Positions 52,157-60,211 of a stretch of 64,000 nt of DNA are shown piece after piece; the first letter of the stretch is position 1; each line of letters starts with the position of its first letter. The notes below the pieces were generated by a model that saw only the letters and a list, made by a program, of their open reading frames with translations, was not told where the DNA came from and did no database searches. The position numbers were made by a program, and so were the translations under genes. Location: assembly GCF_003350535.1 (NCBI RefSeq), contig NZ_QQBB01000003.1:1-64000 (forward strand), given 5' to 3'. Source of the DNA: Microvirga subterranea. Its GTDB lineage: Bacteria; Pseudomonadota; Alphaproteobacteria; Rhizobiales; Beijerinckiaceae.

Positions 52157-52550
52157 GGAAGCTTCCTGCCCTTGAAGGACTATCTTGATTTGATCGCGGA
52201 GAATCCCCGCGTTGGTTTCCACTCTGCCAATGCTTTAATTCTGCCGCAATCACTTAATGACGCGGCAACACGTTCACTCAACTTCGAATATGGAACAGAA
52301 TTAACTAAATATACGGGCTCGTTTACTTAACGTCTCCTGTGAGATTTCATAGAACAATCTCTATTGTTCATATGTAAACCAATGTATTTCGAAGCACCGG
52401 AATACCAGCCCCAGGAAGGGCTGGTGGACTGCCGGTTGTATGTTTGTCTGCCCTCGTGGCAAAACCGCAACATGTTCGCGCCCAGTTCCGCATTGCCCCC
52501 GCGCCCTGATCTGGCTCATAAGATCACAGCCGTTACGACAGGAGCGCTTG
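52157..52550. promoter_or_regulatory. AT-rich divergent intergenic region with a palindrome
   Basis: This stretch is clearly AT-richer than its neighbours and serves as promoter space for the FadL-type gene and the fumarylacetoacetase-family gene. It holds a perfect inverted repeat GAACAAT (52352-52358) and ATTGTTC (52363-52369), flanked by GTTTAC (52321-52326) and GTAAAC (52374-52379). No gene is supported here. Confidence 0.55.
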
Positions 52551-53429
52551 ATGAAGCTGGTGCGATTTGGAGATGCTGGGCGGGAGAAGCCCGGTCTGGT
52601 CGATGCGAATGGACAAATTCGGGACGCGTCGAGCCTTGTCCCCGATATCACGGGGCAGACACTGACGTCGGAGCACCTCGCCCGCCTGAGGCAGGCTGAT
52701 CCCTGCACCCTGCCGGCCGTTCCTGCCGGCCAGCGGCTCGGCCCCTGCGTCGGCAACGTGCGGAACTTCATCGCCATCGGGTTGAACTATGCGGACCATG
52801 CCGCCGAGACCGGCGCTCCAATCCCGGCGGAGCCGATCGTCTTCAACAAGGCGCCGTCCTGCATCGTCGGACCGAACGACAACGTGATCATTCCCCGCGG
52901 CTCGCAGAAAGCCGACTGGGAGGTCGAGCTCGCGATCGTCATCGGCGAGCGCGCGTCCTATGTGGGCGCCAACGAGGCGCTGGATTTCGTCGCCGGCTAC
53001 TGCGTCTGCAACGACGTTTCCGAGCGCGAATACCAGCTCGAGCGTGGCGGCACCTGGACCAAGGGCAAGGGTTGCCCGACCTTCGGCCCACTTGGCCCCT
53101 GGCTCGTGACCAAGGACGAGATCCCGGACCCGCAGAACCTGTCCATGTGGCTCGACGTCAATGGCGAGCGGATGCAGACGGGCTCCACCAAAACCATGAT
53201 CTTCAACGTGGCGCAGATCGTCTCCTACGTGTCGCACTTCATGATCCTGGAGCCGGGCGATGTCATCACGACCGGAACGCCTCCGGGCGTCGGCATGGGA
53301 ATGAAGCCGCAGCGGTACCTGAAGGCGGGGGACATCATGACCCTCGGCATCGAGGGGCTGGGCGAGCAGCGCCAGCAGGTGGTCGCCTTCGAGGAGACGC
53401 CTCCAGACACCAGCCGCGCGAAGCGCTGA
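52551..53429 (+). CDS. Fumarylacetoacetate hydrolase family protein
   Basis: The 292-residue protein starts at ATG 52551 (MKLVRFGDAGREKPGLVD). The FAH core shows NFIAIGLNYADHAAETG, PIVFNKAPSCIVGPND, DWEVELAIVIGERA, YCVCNDVSEREYQLERGG and DVITTGTPPGVGMGMKP with the metal-binding Glu/Glu/Asp set. Family members hydrolyse or decarboxylate acyl-pyruvate and 2-keto-3-deoxy-sugar acids, or act as ureidoglycolate lyase-like enzymes. The exact substrate is unknown. It is divergent from the FadL-type gene. Confidence 0.92.
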   Translation: MKLVRFGDAGREKPGLVDANGQIRDASSLVPDITGQTLTSEHLARLRQADPCTLPAVPAGQRLGPCVGNVRNFIAIGLNYADHAAETGAPIPAEPIVFNKAPSCIVGPNDNVIIPRGSQKADWEVELAIVIGERASYVGANEALDFVAGYCVCNDVSEREYQLERGGTWTKGKGCPTFGPLGPWLVTKDEIPDPQNLSMWLDVNGERMQTGSTKTMIFNVAQIVSYVSHFMILEPGDVITTGTPPGVGMGMKPQRYLKAGDIMTLGIEGLGEQRQQVVAFEETPPDTSRAKR

Positions 53430-53453
53430 CCTTCCCTCCCGTTGAGTCTATCG

Positions 53454-53482
53454 AGGGCGGACCGGATTGGTCCGCCCTTTCG
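53454..53482 (+). terminator. Rho-independent terminator after the FAH-family gene
   Basis: AGGGCGGACC (53454-53463) and GGTCCGCCCT (53469-53478) form a perfect 10-bp stem with a five-base loop, followed by TTTCG. Confidence 0.88.
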
Positions 53483-53617
53483 TTTAGGCCATCTGCGCAT
53501 CGACCAGGCCGCGATTTGACATAGTGCAATCCGGATCGCTCCCGATCGCGTTATAGGAGGATCCTGGGCGCGGGATCTTCCGCCCGGCCGAGGCTGAACA
53601 GGGAAAGGCCTGCCCTC

Positions 53618-54295
53618 ATGAAGCCGATGAACGACAGCCACTTGGCTATACTGCGCCGGCACATGGTCGAGGTCGTGGCGATCCACGCCGACTTGGCCGG
53701 CGACGAGATCGGCAGGGCCGTCCTGGACGAGCGCGTGCTGGAAGCGATGCGGCAGGTCCCCCGGCATCTCTTCGTTCCGACGCAGCTGGCGCCCTTCGCC
53801 TATCAGGACATGCCCCTGCCGATCGGCTTCGACAAGACGATCTCACAGCCCTTCATCGTGGCGCTCATGACCGATCTCCTCTCGCCGCAGCCGCACGAGA
53901 GCGTTCTCGAAGTGGGGACGGGACTGGGGTACCAGACAGCCCTTCTCGCGAGACTTGCCGGGCATGTCTGGAGCATGGAGGTCGTCGAGGAATTCGCGAG
54001 CCATGCGGAGGAGCTTCTCCGCAGCCTCGACTACACCAACGTGACGATCCGGGTCGGCGACGGGTCGCGCGGCTGGAGCGAGCATGCCCCCTTCGACAAG
54101 ATCGTGGTGAGTTCGGCGGCCGAGGAGGCGCCTCCGGCACTGCTCGATCAGCTCAGGCCCGGAGGTCGTCTCGTGATGCCGATCGGTCCGGAGGAAATGC
54201 AGTGGCTCTGCGTGTTCGACAAGGACGAGAGCGGCCGTGCCGCCAGCCACGACATCATGGCCGTGCGCTTCAGCCGCCTCGAAACGGTGGTCTGA
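53618..54295 (+). CDS. pcm: Protein-L-isoaspartate O-methyltransferase
   Basis: The 225-residue protein has the PCMT layout: VPRHLFVPTQLAPFAYQD, LPIGFDKTISQPFIVALMTD, the SAM motif VLEVGTGLGYQTALLARL, and DKIVVSSAAEEAPPALLDQL. It repairs isoaspartyl residues in damaged proteins with S-adenosylmethionine. It is a full-length protein, slightly longer than E. coli Pcm. Two ATGs (53618 and 53627) are possible starts. Confidence 0.94.
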   Translation: MKPMNDSHLAILRRHMVEVVAIHADLAGDEIGRAVLDERVLEAMRQVPRHLFVPTQLAPFAYQDMPLPIGFDKTISQPFIVALMTDLLSPQPHESVLEVGTGLGYQTALLARLAGHVWSMEVVEEFASHAEELLRSLDYTNVTIRVGDGSRGWSEHAPFDKIVVSSAAEEAPPALLDQLRPGGRLVMPIGPEEMQWLCVFDKDESGRAASHDIMAVRFSRLETVV

Positions 54296-54320
54296 GAAGC
54301 GCCTGCGGGTCCTGATGCTC

Positions 54321-54485
54321 TCAGCGAAGGCCCTGCCGGTCCATCGTGTTGAGCAGGTTCACGAGCGAATCGGCATCCTCGAAGCTGATCCCCGTCAGGA
54401 CGAGGTCATCGAGGATGACGGGGCGGCCCGTGCCTACGTCGTAGACGGTCCAGCCGGTTCTGTCGGCTCGCATGTCGTATCGCAT
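54321..54485 (-). CDS. Small protein of 54 residues, function unknown
   Basis: The minus frame from ATG 54485 to TGA 54321-54323 reads MRYDMRADRTGWTVYDVGTG, then PVILDDLVLTGISFEDADS and a C-terminal helix VNLLNTMDRQGLR. It is short but has coherent codon use and a balanced amphipathic composition. Small proteins of this shape are common in rhizobia. It lies between pcm and argC on the opposite strand to pcm and on the same strand as argC. Confidence 0.65.
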   Translation of the reverse strand: MRYDMRADRTGWTVYDVGTGRPVILDDLVLTGISFEDADSLVNLLNTMDRQGLR

Positions 54486-54568
54486 ACGGCGAAGTTATAG
54501 CGGGCAGGATGGCAGAATGAGGGCCGTACGGTCACGTTCGTGCTCATCGGCCCACATTTCGGAGCGCG

Positions 54569-55534
54569 TCAGATCAGTCCGAGCATGAGCTGGATGTTCT
54601 GCACGGCCGCCCCTGAGGCTCCCTTTCCGAGATTGTCGAGGCGCGCCACCAGGACCGCGTGGCGGTAGCTGTCATGCCGGAACACGCGCAGCTCCATCCG
54701 GTCGGTGTCGTTGAGCGCTTCCGGCTCCAGACGCTCGACCTTCTTGTCCTGCGCGGTCGGGACGACGCTGACGAGACCGCCCTCGCCGTAGTGCTTCACG
54801 AGAGCAGCCTCGAGATCGCCGGCGCTCGGCCTGCCGGGCAGAAGATCGAGGTGCAGCGGCACGCTGACCAACATGCCCTGGCGGAAATTCCCGACGGACG
54901 GAATGAAGATCGGCCGCCGGGTGAGGCCCGTGTACTTCTGGAGCTCCGGCACGTGCTTGTGCTCGAAACCGAGGCCGTAGAGCTCGAAGGCGGGAGCGGT
55001 CCCGGCCTCATAGGACTCGATCATCGAGCGGCCGCCGCCGCTGTAGCCGCTGACGGCATTCACGCTGATCGGGAAGTCCGCCGGGACGAGACCGGCATCG
55101 ATCAGAGGACGGACCAGCGCGATGGCGCCGGTCGGATAGCAGCCAGGGTTGGCGACCCGGTCGGCGTTCGAAATGGCCGCCCGCTGCTTCGGCTCCAGTT
55201 CGGCAAAGCCATAGACCCAGCCCGGGCTGACCCGGTGGGCCGTGCTGGCGTCGAGCACGCGCGGCCCCTTCCCGCCCATGGCGTCCACCAGCCCCACGGT
55301 CTCACGGGCGGCATCGTCGTGAAGGCAGAGCACCACCAGGTCCACCTCGGCCAGGATGTCCCGCTTGGCGGCCGGATCCTTGCGCAGCTCGGGCGCGATG
55401 CTCCTGATCGAGATGCCCGGAACGTGCAGGAGGCGCTCGCGGATGCCGAGCCCGGTCGTCCCCGCCTCGCCGTCGATGAAGACCGTCCGGGTCGTCTGCC
55501 CGAGGTCCGCCGCGTTCTTGGTCATGGTCGTCAT
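54569..55534 (-). CDS. argC: N-acetyl-gamma-glutamyl-phosphate reductase
   Basis: The 321-residue protein is the short (type 2) ArgC. It shows [18 protein letters not shown] at the start, DASTAHRV, the catalytic Cys in [26 protein letters not shown] and KHVPELQKY. It reduces N-acetylglutamyl phosphate to the semialdehyde in arginine synthesis. The type 2 form lacks the longer N-terminal Rossmann signature and is typical in Alphaproteobacteria. It is downstream of rplM-rpsI, as often seen. Confidence 0.95.
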   Translation of the reverse strand: MTTMTKNAADLGQTTRTVFIDGEAGTTGLGIRERLLHVPGISIRSIAPELRKDPAAKRDILAEVDLVVLCLHDDAARETVGLVDAMGGKGPRVLDASTAHRVSPGWVYGFAELEPKQRAAISNADRVANPGCYPTGAIALVRPLIDAGLVPADFPISVNAVSGYSGGGRSMIESYEAGTAPAFELYGLGFEHKHVPELQKYTGLTRRPIFIPSVGNFRQGMLVSVPLHLDLLPGRPSAGDLEAALVKHYGEGGLVSVVPTAQDKKVERLEPEALNDTDRMELRVFRHDSYRHAVLVARLDNLGKGASGAAVQNIQLMLGLI

Positions 55535-55608
55535 AGCCGATCCGATCCGTCTGTCAGGTCGCTGATATAAGGCACAATGGCACTTGGGGCCAAAGGGTTC
55601 TGGAGCAA

Positions 55609-55634
55609 CAAAAAAGCCGCGCTAGGGGCGCGGC
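55609..55634 (-). terminator. Rho-independent terminator, second after rpsI
   Basis: GCCGCGC (55616-55622) and GCGCGGC (55628-55634) form a 7-bp stem. A run of seven A on the plus strand (55609-55615) gives a T-run after the hairpin on the minus strand. It insulates argC from the ribosomal protein unit. Confidence 0.82.
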
Positions 55635-55827
55635 TCGCGGAAGTGGTCTGGACTTCAGACAGCCCTCATCGCGATCGCGCCGGAGCGGTGATCGTGCGGC
55701 GTCGGATCATGGCGGCGAGGGTCAACATGGCTCGATCTATGATGCGCGGCAGGCTTCCTGTCAAGGAAGCGTGGCCTTATGAGGCCAGGAAAAGGCCTGA
55801 GCCGCCCGGAGCTGAGGGCGCAAAAAG

Positions 55828-55851
55828 AAAGGGTGGCCTGAGCCGCCCTTT
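55828..55851 (-). terminator. Terminator directly after rpsI
   Basis: AAAGGGTGGC and GCCGCCCTTT form a stem with one G-U pair, loop CTGA. On the minus strand the stem is followed by TTTCTTTTT. It lies 23 bp past the rpsI stop codon. Confidence 0.85.
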
Positions 55852-55873
55852 CCGAAGAGTAAATCCGGAGCGC

Positions 55874-56350
55874 TTAGCGCTTCGAGAACTGGAAGCTGCG
55901 GCGAGCTTTTTTCTTGCCGTACTTCTTGCGCTCGACGACGCGGGCGTCGCGGGTCAGGAAGCCTTCCTTCTTGAGCGGGCTGCGGAGCTCCGGCTCATAG
56001 TGGGTCAGCGCCTTGGCGAGGCCGTGGCGGACCGCGCCGGCCTGACCGGAGAGGCCGCCGCCGTTGACGTTGACGACGATGTCGTACTGGCCGTCACGGT
56101 TGGCGATCTGCAGCGGCTGCGACAGGATCATGCGCAGCACCGGACGGGCGAAGTAGACCTCGACCGGGCGGTCGTTGATCACGATCTTGCCCGAGCCGGG
56201 CTTGATCCAGACGCGGGCGACCGCGTCCTTGCGCTTGCCGGTGGCATAGGCGCGGCCCTGGGAGTCGAGCTTCTGGACGTGCTTCGGAGCTTCCGGAGCG
56301 ACAGGCTGGGCGTTCTGGCCCAGATCGGCGAGAGACTGGAGGGTCGCCAT
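55874..56350 (-). CDS. rpsI: 30S ribosomal protein S9
   Basis: The 158-residue protein is S9 with the N-terminal extension usual in Alphaproteobacteria. It has [57 protein letters not shown] and the basic C-terminal tail [18 protein letters not shown] that reaches the P-site tRNA. It follows rplM with two bases between stop and start, the normal pair. Confidence 0.97.
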   Translation of the reverse strand: MATLQSLADLGQNAQPVAPEAPKHVQKLDSQGRAYATGKRKDAVARVWIKPGSGKIVINDRPVEVYFARPVLRMILSQPLQIANRDGQYDIVVNVNGGGLSGQAGAVRHGLAKALTHYEPELRSPLKKEGFLTRDARVVERKKYGKKKARRSFQFSKR

Positions 56351-56352
56351 GA

Positions 56353-56817
56353 TTAGACTCTCACGTTCTTGCTGTTGAGGGCAGCGACGTCGAGAACTTC
56401 GGGCTGCTGAGCGGTATGCGGATGCTCAGCGCCGCCGTAGACGCGCAGGTTACCCATGATCTGACGGAAGAGCGGGCCGCGGGGAAGCATGCGCTCCACA
56501 GCCTTCTCGACCACGCGCTCGGGGAAACGACCCTCGAGGATGAAACGCGCGGTGCGCTCCTTGATGCCACCCGGATAGCCGGTGTGGTGATAGTACACCT
56601 TCTGCTCGCGCTTGCGGCCGGTGAACACCACCTGATCGGCGTTGATGACGATGACGTTGTCGCCGCAATCGACGTGGGGCGTGTAGTTCGGCTTATGCTT
56701 GCCGCGCAGGCGCATAGCCACGACCGAAGCGAGACGGCCCACGACGAGGCCCTTCGCATCGATCACAACCCACTTCTTCTCGACCTCGGCGGGCTTCAGC
56801 GAAGTAGTAGTCTTCAT
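56353..56817 (-). CDS. rplM: 50S ribosomal protein L13
   Basis: The 154-residue protein starts at ATG 56817 ([20 protein letters not shown]). L13 signatures are [46 protein letters not shown] and the end [18 protein letters not shown]. It initiates 50S assembly. It leads the rplM-rpsI unit. The palindrome at 56986-57003 lies about 170 bp upstream of its start. Confidence 0.97.
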   Translation of the reverse strand: MKTTTSLKPAEVEKKWVVIDAKGLVVGRLASVVAMRLRGKHKPNYTPHVDCGDNVIVINADQVVFTGRKREQKVYYHHTGYPGGIKERTARFILEGRFPERVVEKAVERMLPRGPLFRQIMGNLRVYGGAEHPHTAQQPEVLDVAALNSKNVRV

Positions 56818-56985
56818 CGCGCTGTTTCCCGTTGGAGCCATCAGGCTCTGGTTCTGAAAACGACAAACCGCCGCGAGATGCGGCGGCGAGTGACGGCTGA
56901 ATAGTGTGAAAGGCACCGCAAGTCAACAGCGATTTGGAAGCCAAAGAGCAGCAAAAATCCTTATTCTGCAAGGAGTTTAACGGCT

Positions 56986-57025
56986 GCGGTATCTAAATAC
57001 CGCAAATGCGGTAAAATAATACCAC
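56986..57025. promoter_or_regulatory. Palindrome and repeated GCGGTA motif between rplM and the GST gene
   Basis: GCGGTAT (56986-56992) and ATACCGC (56997-57003) form a perfect inverted repeat with a CTAA centre. A third GCGGTA (57008-57013) and a TACCAC (57020-57025) follow within 22 bp. The block is AT-rich and lies in the divergent space between rplM and the glutathione transferase gene. It looks like a regulator site with two partly overlapping dyads. The regulator is unknown. Confidence 0.5.
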
Positions 57026-57101
57026 ACGCCGGTTCCGCACCCGTTGAAGCCCGGTACGGCCAGGCTTATCGTGGCGGCAAACGAGGAAAGGAATCGCCCT
57101 C

Positions 57102-57743
57102 ATGGTCGGCCAGATCGTCTTTTACACCCATCCGATGTCGCGGGGACGAGTCGTCCGCTGGATGCTCGAGGAACTCGGCCAGCCCTACAGGACGGAGGTG
57201 CTGGGCTACGGCACCTCCATGAAGGATCCCGCCTACCTCGCGATCAACCCGATGGGGAAGGTCCCAGCCATCGTCCATGGCGACACGGTGGTAACCGAGG
57301 GAGCGGCGATTTGTGCCTATCTGGCGGATGCGTTCCCCGACGCAGGCCTTGCGCCGCCCCCGCGCGATCCCCGCAGAGGCCCCTATTACCGCTGGATGTT
57401 CTTCTCCGCCGGCCCGCTCGAGGCCGCGTTGACCAACAGGTCCCTCGGTTTCGAGATCCCGGCCGAGCGTAAGCGGATGATGGGCTACGGCTCCGTCGAG
57501 GACGCGGTGAACACGATGGAGCATGCGGTCTCCCAATCCGAGTACATCGCCGGCGACCGGTTCACCGCCGCCGACGTTTATGTCGGCTCCCATATCGGCT
57601 GGGGCATGATGTTCGGCAGCCTGGAAAAGCGGCCCGCCTTCGAATCCTACTGGAGCCGGATCAGCAACCGTCCGGCGGCTATTCGGGCCCGTGAAATCGA
57701 CGACGCGCTGGCGGCGGAGGAGCAGGCTCGGGCAGCTTCCTAG
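57102..57743 (+). CDS. Glutathione S-transferase family protein
   Basis: The 213-residue protein has a thioredoxin-like N-terminal domain (VFYTHPMSRGRVVRWMLEEL, then LGQPYRTEVLGY) with the cis-Pro region NPMGKVPAIVHGD and the glutathione-binding EGAAICAYLADAFP. An all-helical C-terminal domain follows (GDRFTAADVYVGSHIGWGM). Family members conjugate glutathione or reduce disulfides, and the substrate is unknown. It is divergent from rplM with a palindrome between. Confidence 0.92.
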   Translation: MVGQIVFYTHPMSRGRVVRWMLEELGQPYRTEVLGYGTSMKDPAYLAINPMGKVPAIVHGDTVVTEGAAICAYLADAFPDAGLAPPPRDPRRGPYYRWMFFSAGPLEAALTNRSLGFEIPAERKRMMGYGSVEDAVNTMEHAVSQSEYIAGDRFTAADVYVGSHIGWGMMFGSLEKRPAFESYWSRISNRPAAIRAREIDDALAAEEQARAAS

Positions 57744-57765
57744 GCCGGCATGGCGGGCGCCCCCT

Positions 57766-58203
57766 CTATCCCCGATCGGGGATCGAGTAGGTCCCGGTCG
57801 CGTGACAGACGAGATCGTCGCTGCCTTCGGAACAGATTGACGCCTCGCCGACCGCGAGGCGCTTGCCGAGCTTCAGGAGGCGGCATTCGGCTATCAAGGG
57901 CCGCTGCCCCGGCTTGCGCATGAAGTTGAAGTTCAGGTTGGTCGTCACGGCCAGTCCAACCGGGCCGATATGGGCCAGGATCACCGCATAGAGCCCGAGA
58001 TCGGCCAGCGCCATCATGGACGGACCCGACAGGGTGCCTCCGGGGCGCAGGTGCCGCTCGTGGTAGTCCATCCTCACCCATGCCGTCATCGGACCGACGG
58101 CATCGACGTGATAGGTGCGGCCGCCGAAATGGAGCTGCGGGAATTCCCGGTCGAGGAATTCCGACACCTCGTGCCTGGTCATGATCGGATGATGAGTGGT
58201 CAT
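57766..58203 (-). CDS. PaaI-type thioesterase (hotdog fold)
   Basis: The 145-residue protein starts at ATG 58203 (MTTHHPIMTRHEVSEFLDR). The hotdog fold shows HLRPGGTLSGPSMMALADLG with the catalytic region and VTTNLNFNFMRKPGQRPL. PaaI-like enzymes hydrolyse acyl-CoA or phenylacetyl-CoA thioesters. It converges with the GST gene and is divergent from the CoA-binding protein gene, 52 bp apart. The longer frame in front is the antisense of that gene. Confidence 0.9.
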   Translation of the reverse strand: MTTHHPIMTRHEVSEFLDREFPQLHFGGRTYHVDAVGPMTAWVRMDYHERHLRPGGTLSGPSMMALADLGLYAVILAHIGPVGLAVTTNLNFNFMRKPGQRPLIAECRLLKLGKRLAVGEASICSEGSDDLVCHATGTYSIPDRG

Positions 58204-58254
58204 TCTCGGTCGATGCTCATTGAACTGCCCTGCCCTATCCCATACGTTTCGCTC

Positions 58255-58782
58255 ATGAACCACGACAATTATCCGAACGATTACATCCGCGGCATCCTGC
58301 AGAGCGTGAAGACCATCGCGCTCGTCGGGGCCTCGCAGAACCAGGCGCGTCCGAGCTGGATCGTCATGAAGTATCTGCTCGACCGCGGCTACGACGTGAT
58401 CCCGATCAATCCGGGTCTCGCCGGCGGAGAACTCCTCGGCAAAAAGGTCTACGGCAGGCTCTCGGACATTCCCCATCCGGTCGACATGGTCGAGATCTTC
58501 CGCAATTCCGAGGCCGCCGGGCCGATCACCGACGAAGCACTCGCTCTCGATCCCCTGCCCAAGGTGATCTGGATGCAGCTTTCCGTCCGCAACGACGCGG
58601 CGGCCGAGAAGGCGGAGGCCAAGGGGCTCCAGGTCGTGATGGACCGCTGTCCCAAGATCGAATTCGGCCGGCTCTCGGGCGAGATCTCCTGGCAGGGCGT
58701 GAACTCACGGATGCTGAGCGCGAAGAAGCCCGTGCTTGCCGGAAAGGGCTTTCAGAAGCTGAGCCTGAACCGCCCGAAATAA
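58255..58782 (+). CDS. CoA-binding domain protein (YccU-like)
   Basis: The 175-residue protein starts at ATG 58255 (MNHDNYPNDYIRGI); ATG 58213 in frame is possible. The CoA-binding fold shows TIALVGASQNQARPSWIVMK, DVIPINPGLAGGELLG and VDMVEIFRNSEAAGPITDEA, and the family Cys in VVMDRCPKIEF. Proteins of this single-domain type bind CoA or nucleotides in a Rossmann-like fold. Their biological role is unclear. The metY gene follows on the same strand after 74 bp. Confidence 0.9.
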   Translation: MNHDNYPNDYIRGILQSVKTIALVGASQNQARPSWIVMKYLLDRGYDVIPINPGLAGGELLGKKVYGRLSDIPHPVDMVEIFRNSEAAGPITDEALALDPLPKVIWMQLSVRNDAAAEKAEAKGLQVVMDRCPKIEFGRLSGEISWQGVNSRMLSAKKPVLAGKGFQKLSLNRPK

Positions 58783-58788
58783 GGCTCC

Positions 58789-58823
58789 TTGACGGGCGAA
58801 CGATCCGTTCTTTAAATAGAACG
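58789..58823 (+). promoter_or_regulatory. Promoter and palindromic operator candidate before metY
   Basis: TTGACG (58789-58794) is followed after 16 bases by TTTAAA (58811-58816), a plausible -35/-10 pair. CGTTCT (58806-58811) and AGAACG (58818-58823) form a perfect 6-bp inverted repeat over the -10 region. A repressor at the palindrome would block this promoter. I found no SAM-riboswitch consensus in the 74-bp leader. Confidence 0.5.
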
Positions 58824-58856
58824 AGATCTTTATAACACGCCAGAAAGGTGCCTGTG

Positions 58857-60140
58857 ATGACTGACCGCCTGCCCGGGTTCAACACGCTTGCCGTTCACGC
58901 AGGTGCCGCACCGGATGCGGCCACGGGCGCCCGCGCGACGCCGATCTACCAGACTACGTCGTTCGTCTTCGACGACGTGGACCACGCCGCTTCCCTCTTC
59001 GGCCTCCAGGCCTTCGGCAACATCTATTCCCGCATCGGAAACCCGACCTGCGCGGTGCTGGAAGAGCGCGTCGCCGCCCTCGAAGGCGGAACGGCAGCCC
59101 TCGCCGTCGCCTCGGGCCACGCGGCGCAGTTCCTGGTGTTCCACACCCTGCTCCAGCCCGGCGACGAGTTCGTCGCGGCGCGCAAGCTCTACGGCGGCTC
59201 GATCAACCAGTTCAACCACGCCTACAAGAATTTCGGGTGGAACGTGGTCTGGGCCGATTCCGACGATCCTTCGAGCTTCGAGGCGGCCATCACGCCCAAG
59301 ACTAAGGCGATCTTCGTGGAATCCATCGCCAATCCGGGCGGTGTCATCGTCGACCTCCAGGCGATTGCGGCCATCGCCAAGAAGCATCGAATCCCGTTCA
59401 TCGTCGACAACACGATGGCGACACCCTACCTGATCCGCCCCTTCGAGCACGGCGCCGACATCATTGTGCATTCGGCCACCAAGTTCCTGGGCGGGCACGG
59501 CAACTCCATCGGCGGCCTGATCGTGGACGGCGGCTCGTTCAATTTCGCCGGCGACGACCGTTATCCAATGCTGTCGAAGCCGCGGCCCGAATACGGCGGG
59601 ATGGTGCTGGGCGAGACCTTCGGCAATTTCGGCTTCGCCATCGCGTGCCGCGTGCTCGGCCTGCGCGACCTCGGACCGGCCCTGTCGCCGTTCAACGCCT
59701 TCATGATCCTGACCGGCATCGAGACCCTGCCCCTGCGCATGCAGCGCCATTCGGACAACGCCCTCGCCTTAGCCGAGCATCTGGCCAATCACAGCAAGGT
59801 GTCCTGGGTGAGCTATCCGGGTTTGCGCACGGACCGCTACCACAACCTCGCGAAGCAGTACTGCCCCAAGGGCGCGGGCGCGGTCTTCACCTTCGGCCTG
59901 AAGGGGGGATACGAGGCGGGCGTGAAGCTGGTCTCGAATCTGAAGCTGTTCTCGCACCTGGCCAATATCGGCGACACCCGGTCGCTCGTCATTCACCCGG
60001 CCTCGACGACCCATCGCCAGCTCACGGACGAGCAGAAAACCCAAGCCGGCGCGGGTCCGGAGGTGGTGCGCCTGTCCATCGGCATCGAGGACAAGGAAGA
60101 CCTGATCGACGACCTCAATCAGGCTCTGGACGCGGCATAA
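58857..60140 (+). CDS. metY: O-acetylhomoserine sulfhydrylase (aminocarboxypropyltransferase)
   Basis: The 427-residue PLP enzyme starts at ATG 58857 (MTDRLPGFNTLAVHAG). It has the Cys/Met metabolism signatures PIYQTTSFVFDD, YSRIGNPTCAVLEERVAALE, FVEIANP-like VESIANPGG, VDNTMATPYLIRPF, the PLP Lys in HSATKFLGGHG, and SNLKLFSHLANIGDTRSLV with HPASTTHRQL. It forms homocysteine from O-acetylhomoserine and sulfide, so it links sulfide assimilation to methionine. Length and motif pattern match MetY rather than cystathionine synthases. Confidence 0.95.
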   Translation: MTDRLPGFNTLAVHAGAAPDAATGARATPIYQTTSFVFDDVDHAASLFGLQAFGNIYSRIGNPTCAVLEERVAALEGGTAALAVASGHAAQFLVFHTLLQPGDEFVAARKLYGGSINQFNHAYKNFGWNVVWADSDDPSSFEAAITPKTKAIFVESIANPGGVIVDLQAIAAIAKKHRIPFIVDNTMATPYLIRPFEHGADIIVHSATKFLGGHGNSIGGLIVDGGSFNFAGDDRYPMLSKPRPEYGGMVLGETFGNFGFAIACRVLGLRDLGPALSPFNAFMILTGIETLPLRMQRHSDNALALAEHLANHSKVSWVSYPGLRTDRYHNLAKQYCPKGAGAVFTFGLKGGYEAGVKLVSNLKLFSHLANIGDTRSLVIHPASTTHRQLTDEQKTQAGAGPEVVRLSIGIEDKEDLIDDLNQALDAA

Positions 60141-60171
60141 GACGCCGCGTCCCTCATCGAAAGGGCACCAG

Positions 60172-60211
60172 GGCCCGTTCCTCAGGCGGCAGCCGAGGAG
60201 CGGGCCTTTTT
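60172..60211 (+). terminator. Terminator after metY
   Basis: GGCCCGTTCCTC (60172-60183) pairs with GAGGAGCGGGCC (60195-60206) with one G-U pair, followed by TTTTT. It overlaps the last codons of the convergent ParA-like gene. Confidence 0.85.

Larger units (their letters stand above)
55535..55873. other. Gap between rpsI and argC holding two terminators
   Basis: No gene is supported. The stretch contains the two minus-strand terminators listed separately and, between them, low-complexity sequence with several short repeats of CGGCGTC and GGCGAGG type. An open plus frame running into rpsI is a shadow. Confidence 0.5.

Noticed and set aside
58783..58856. SAM-II type riboswitch before metY
   Set aside because: The leader is short and lacks the conserved pseudoknot blocks; a DNA palindrome explains the symmetry better.
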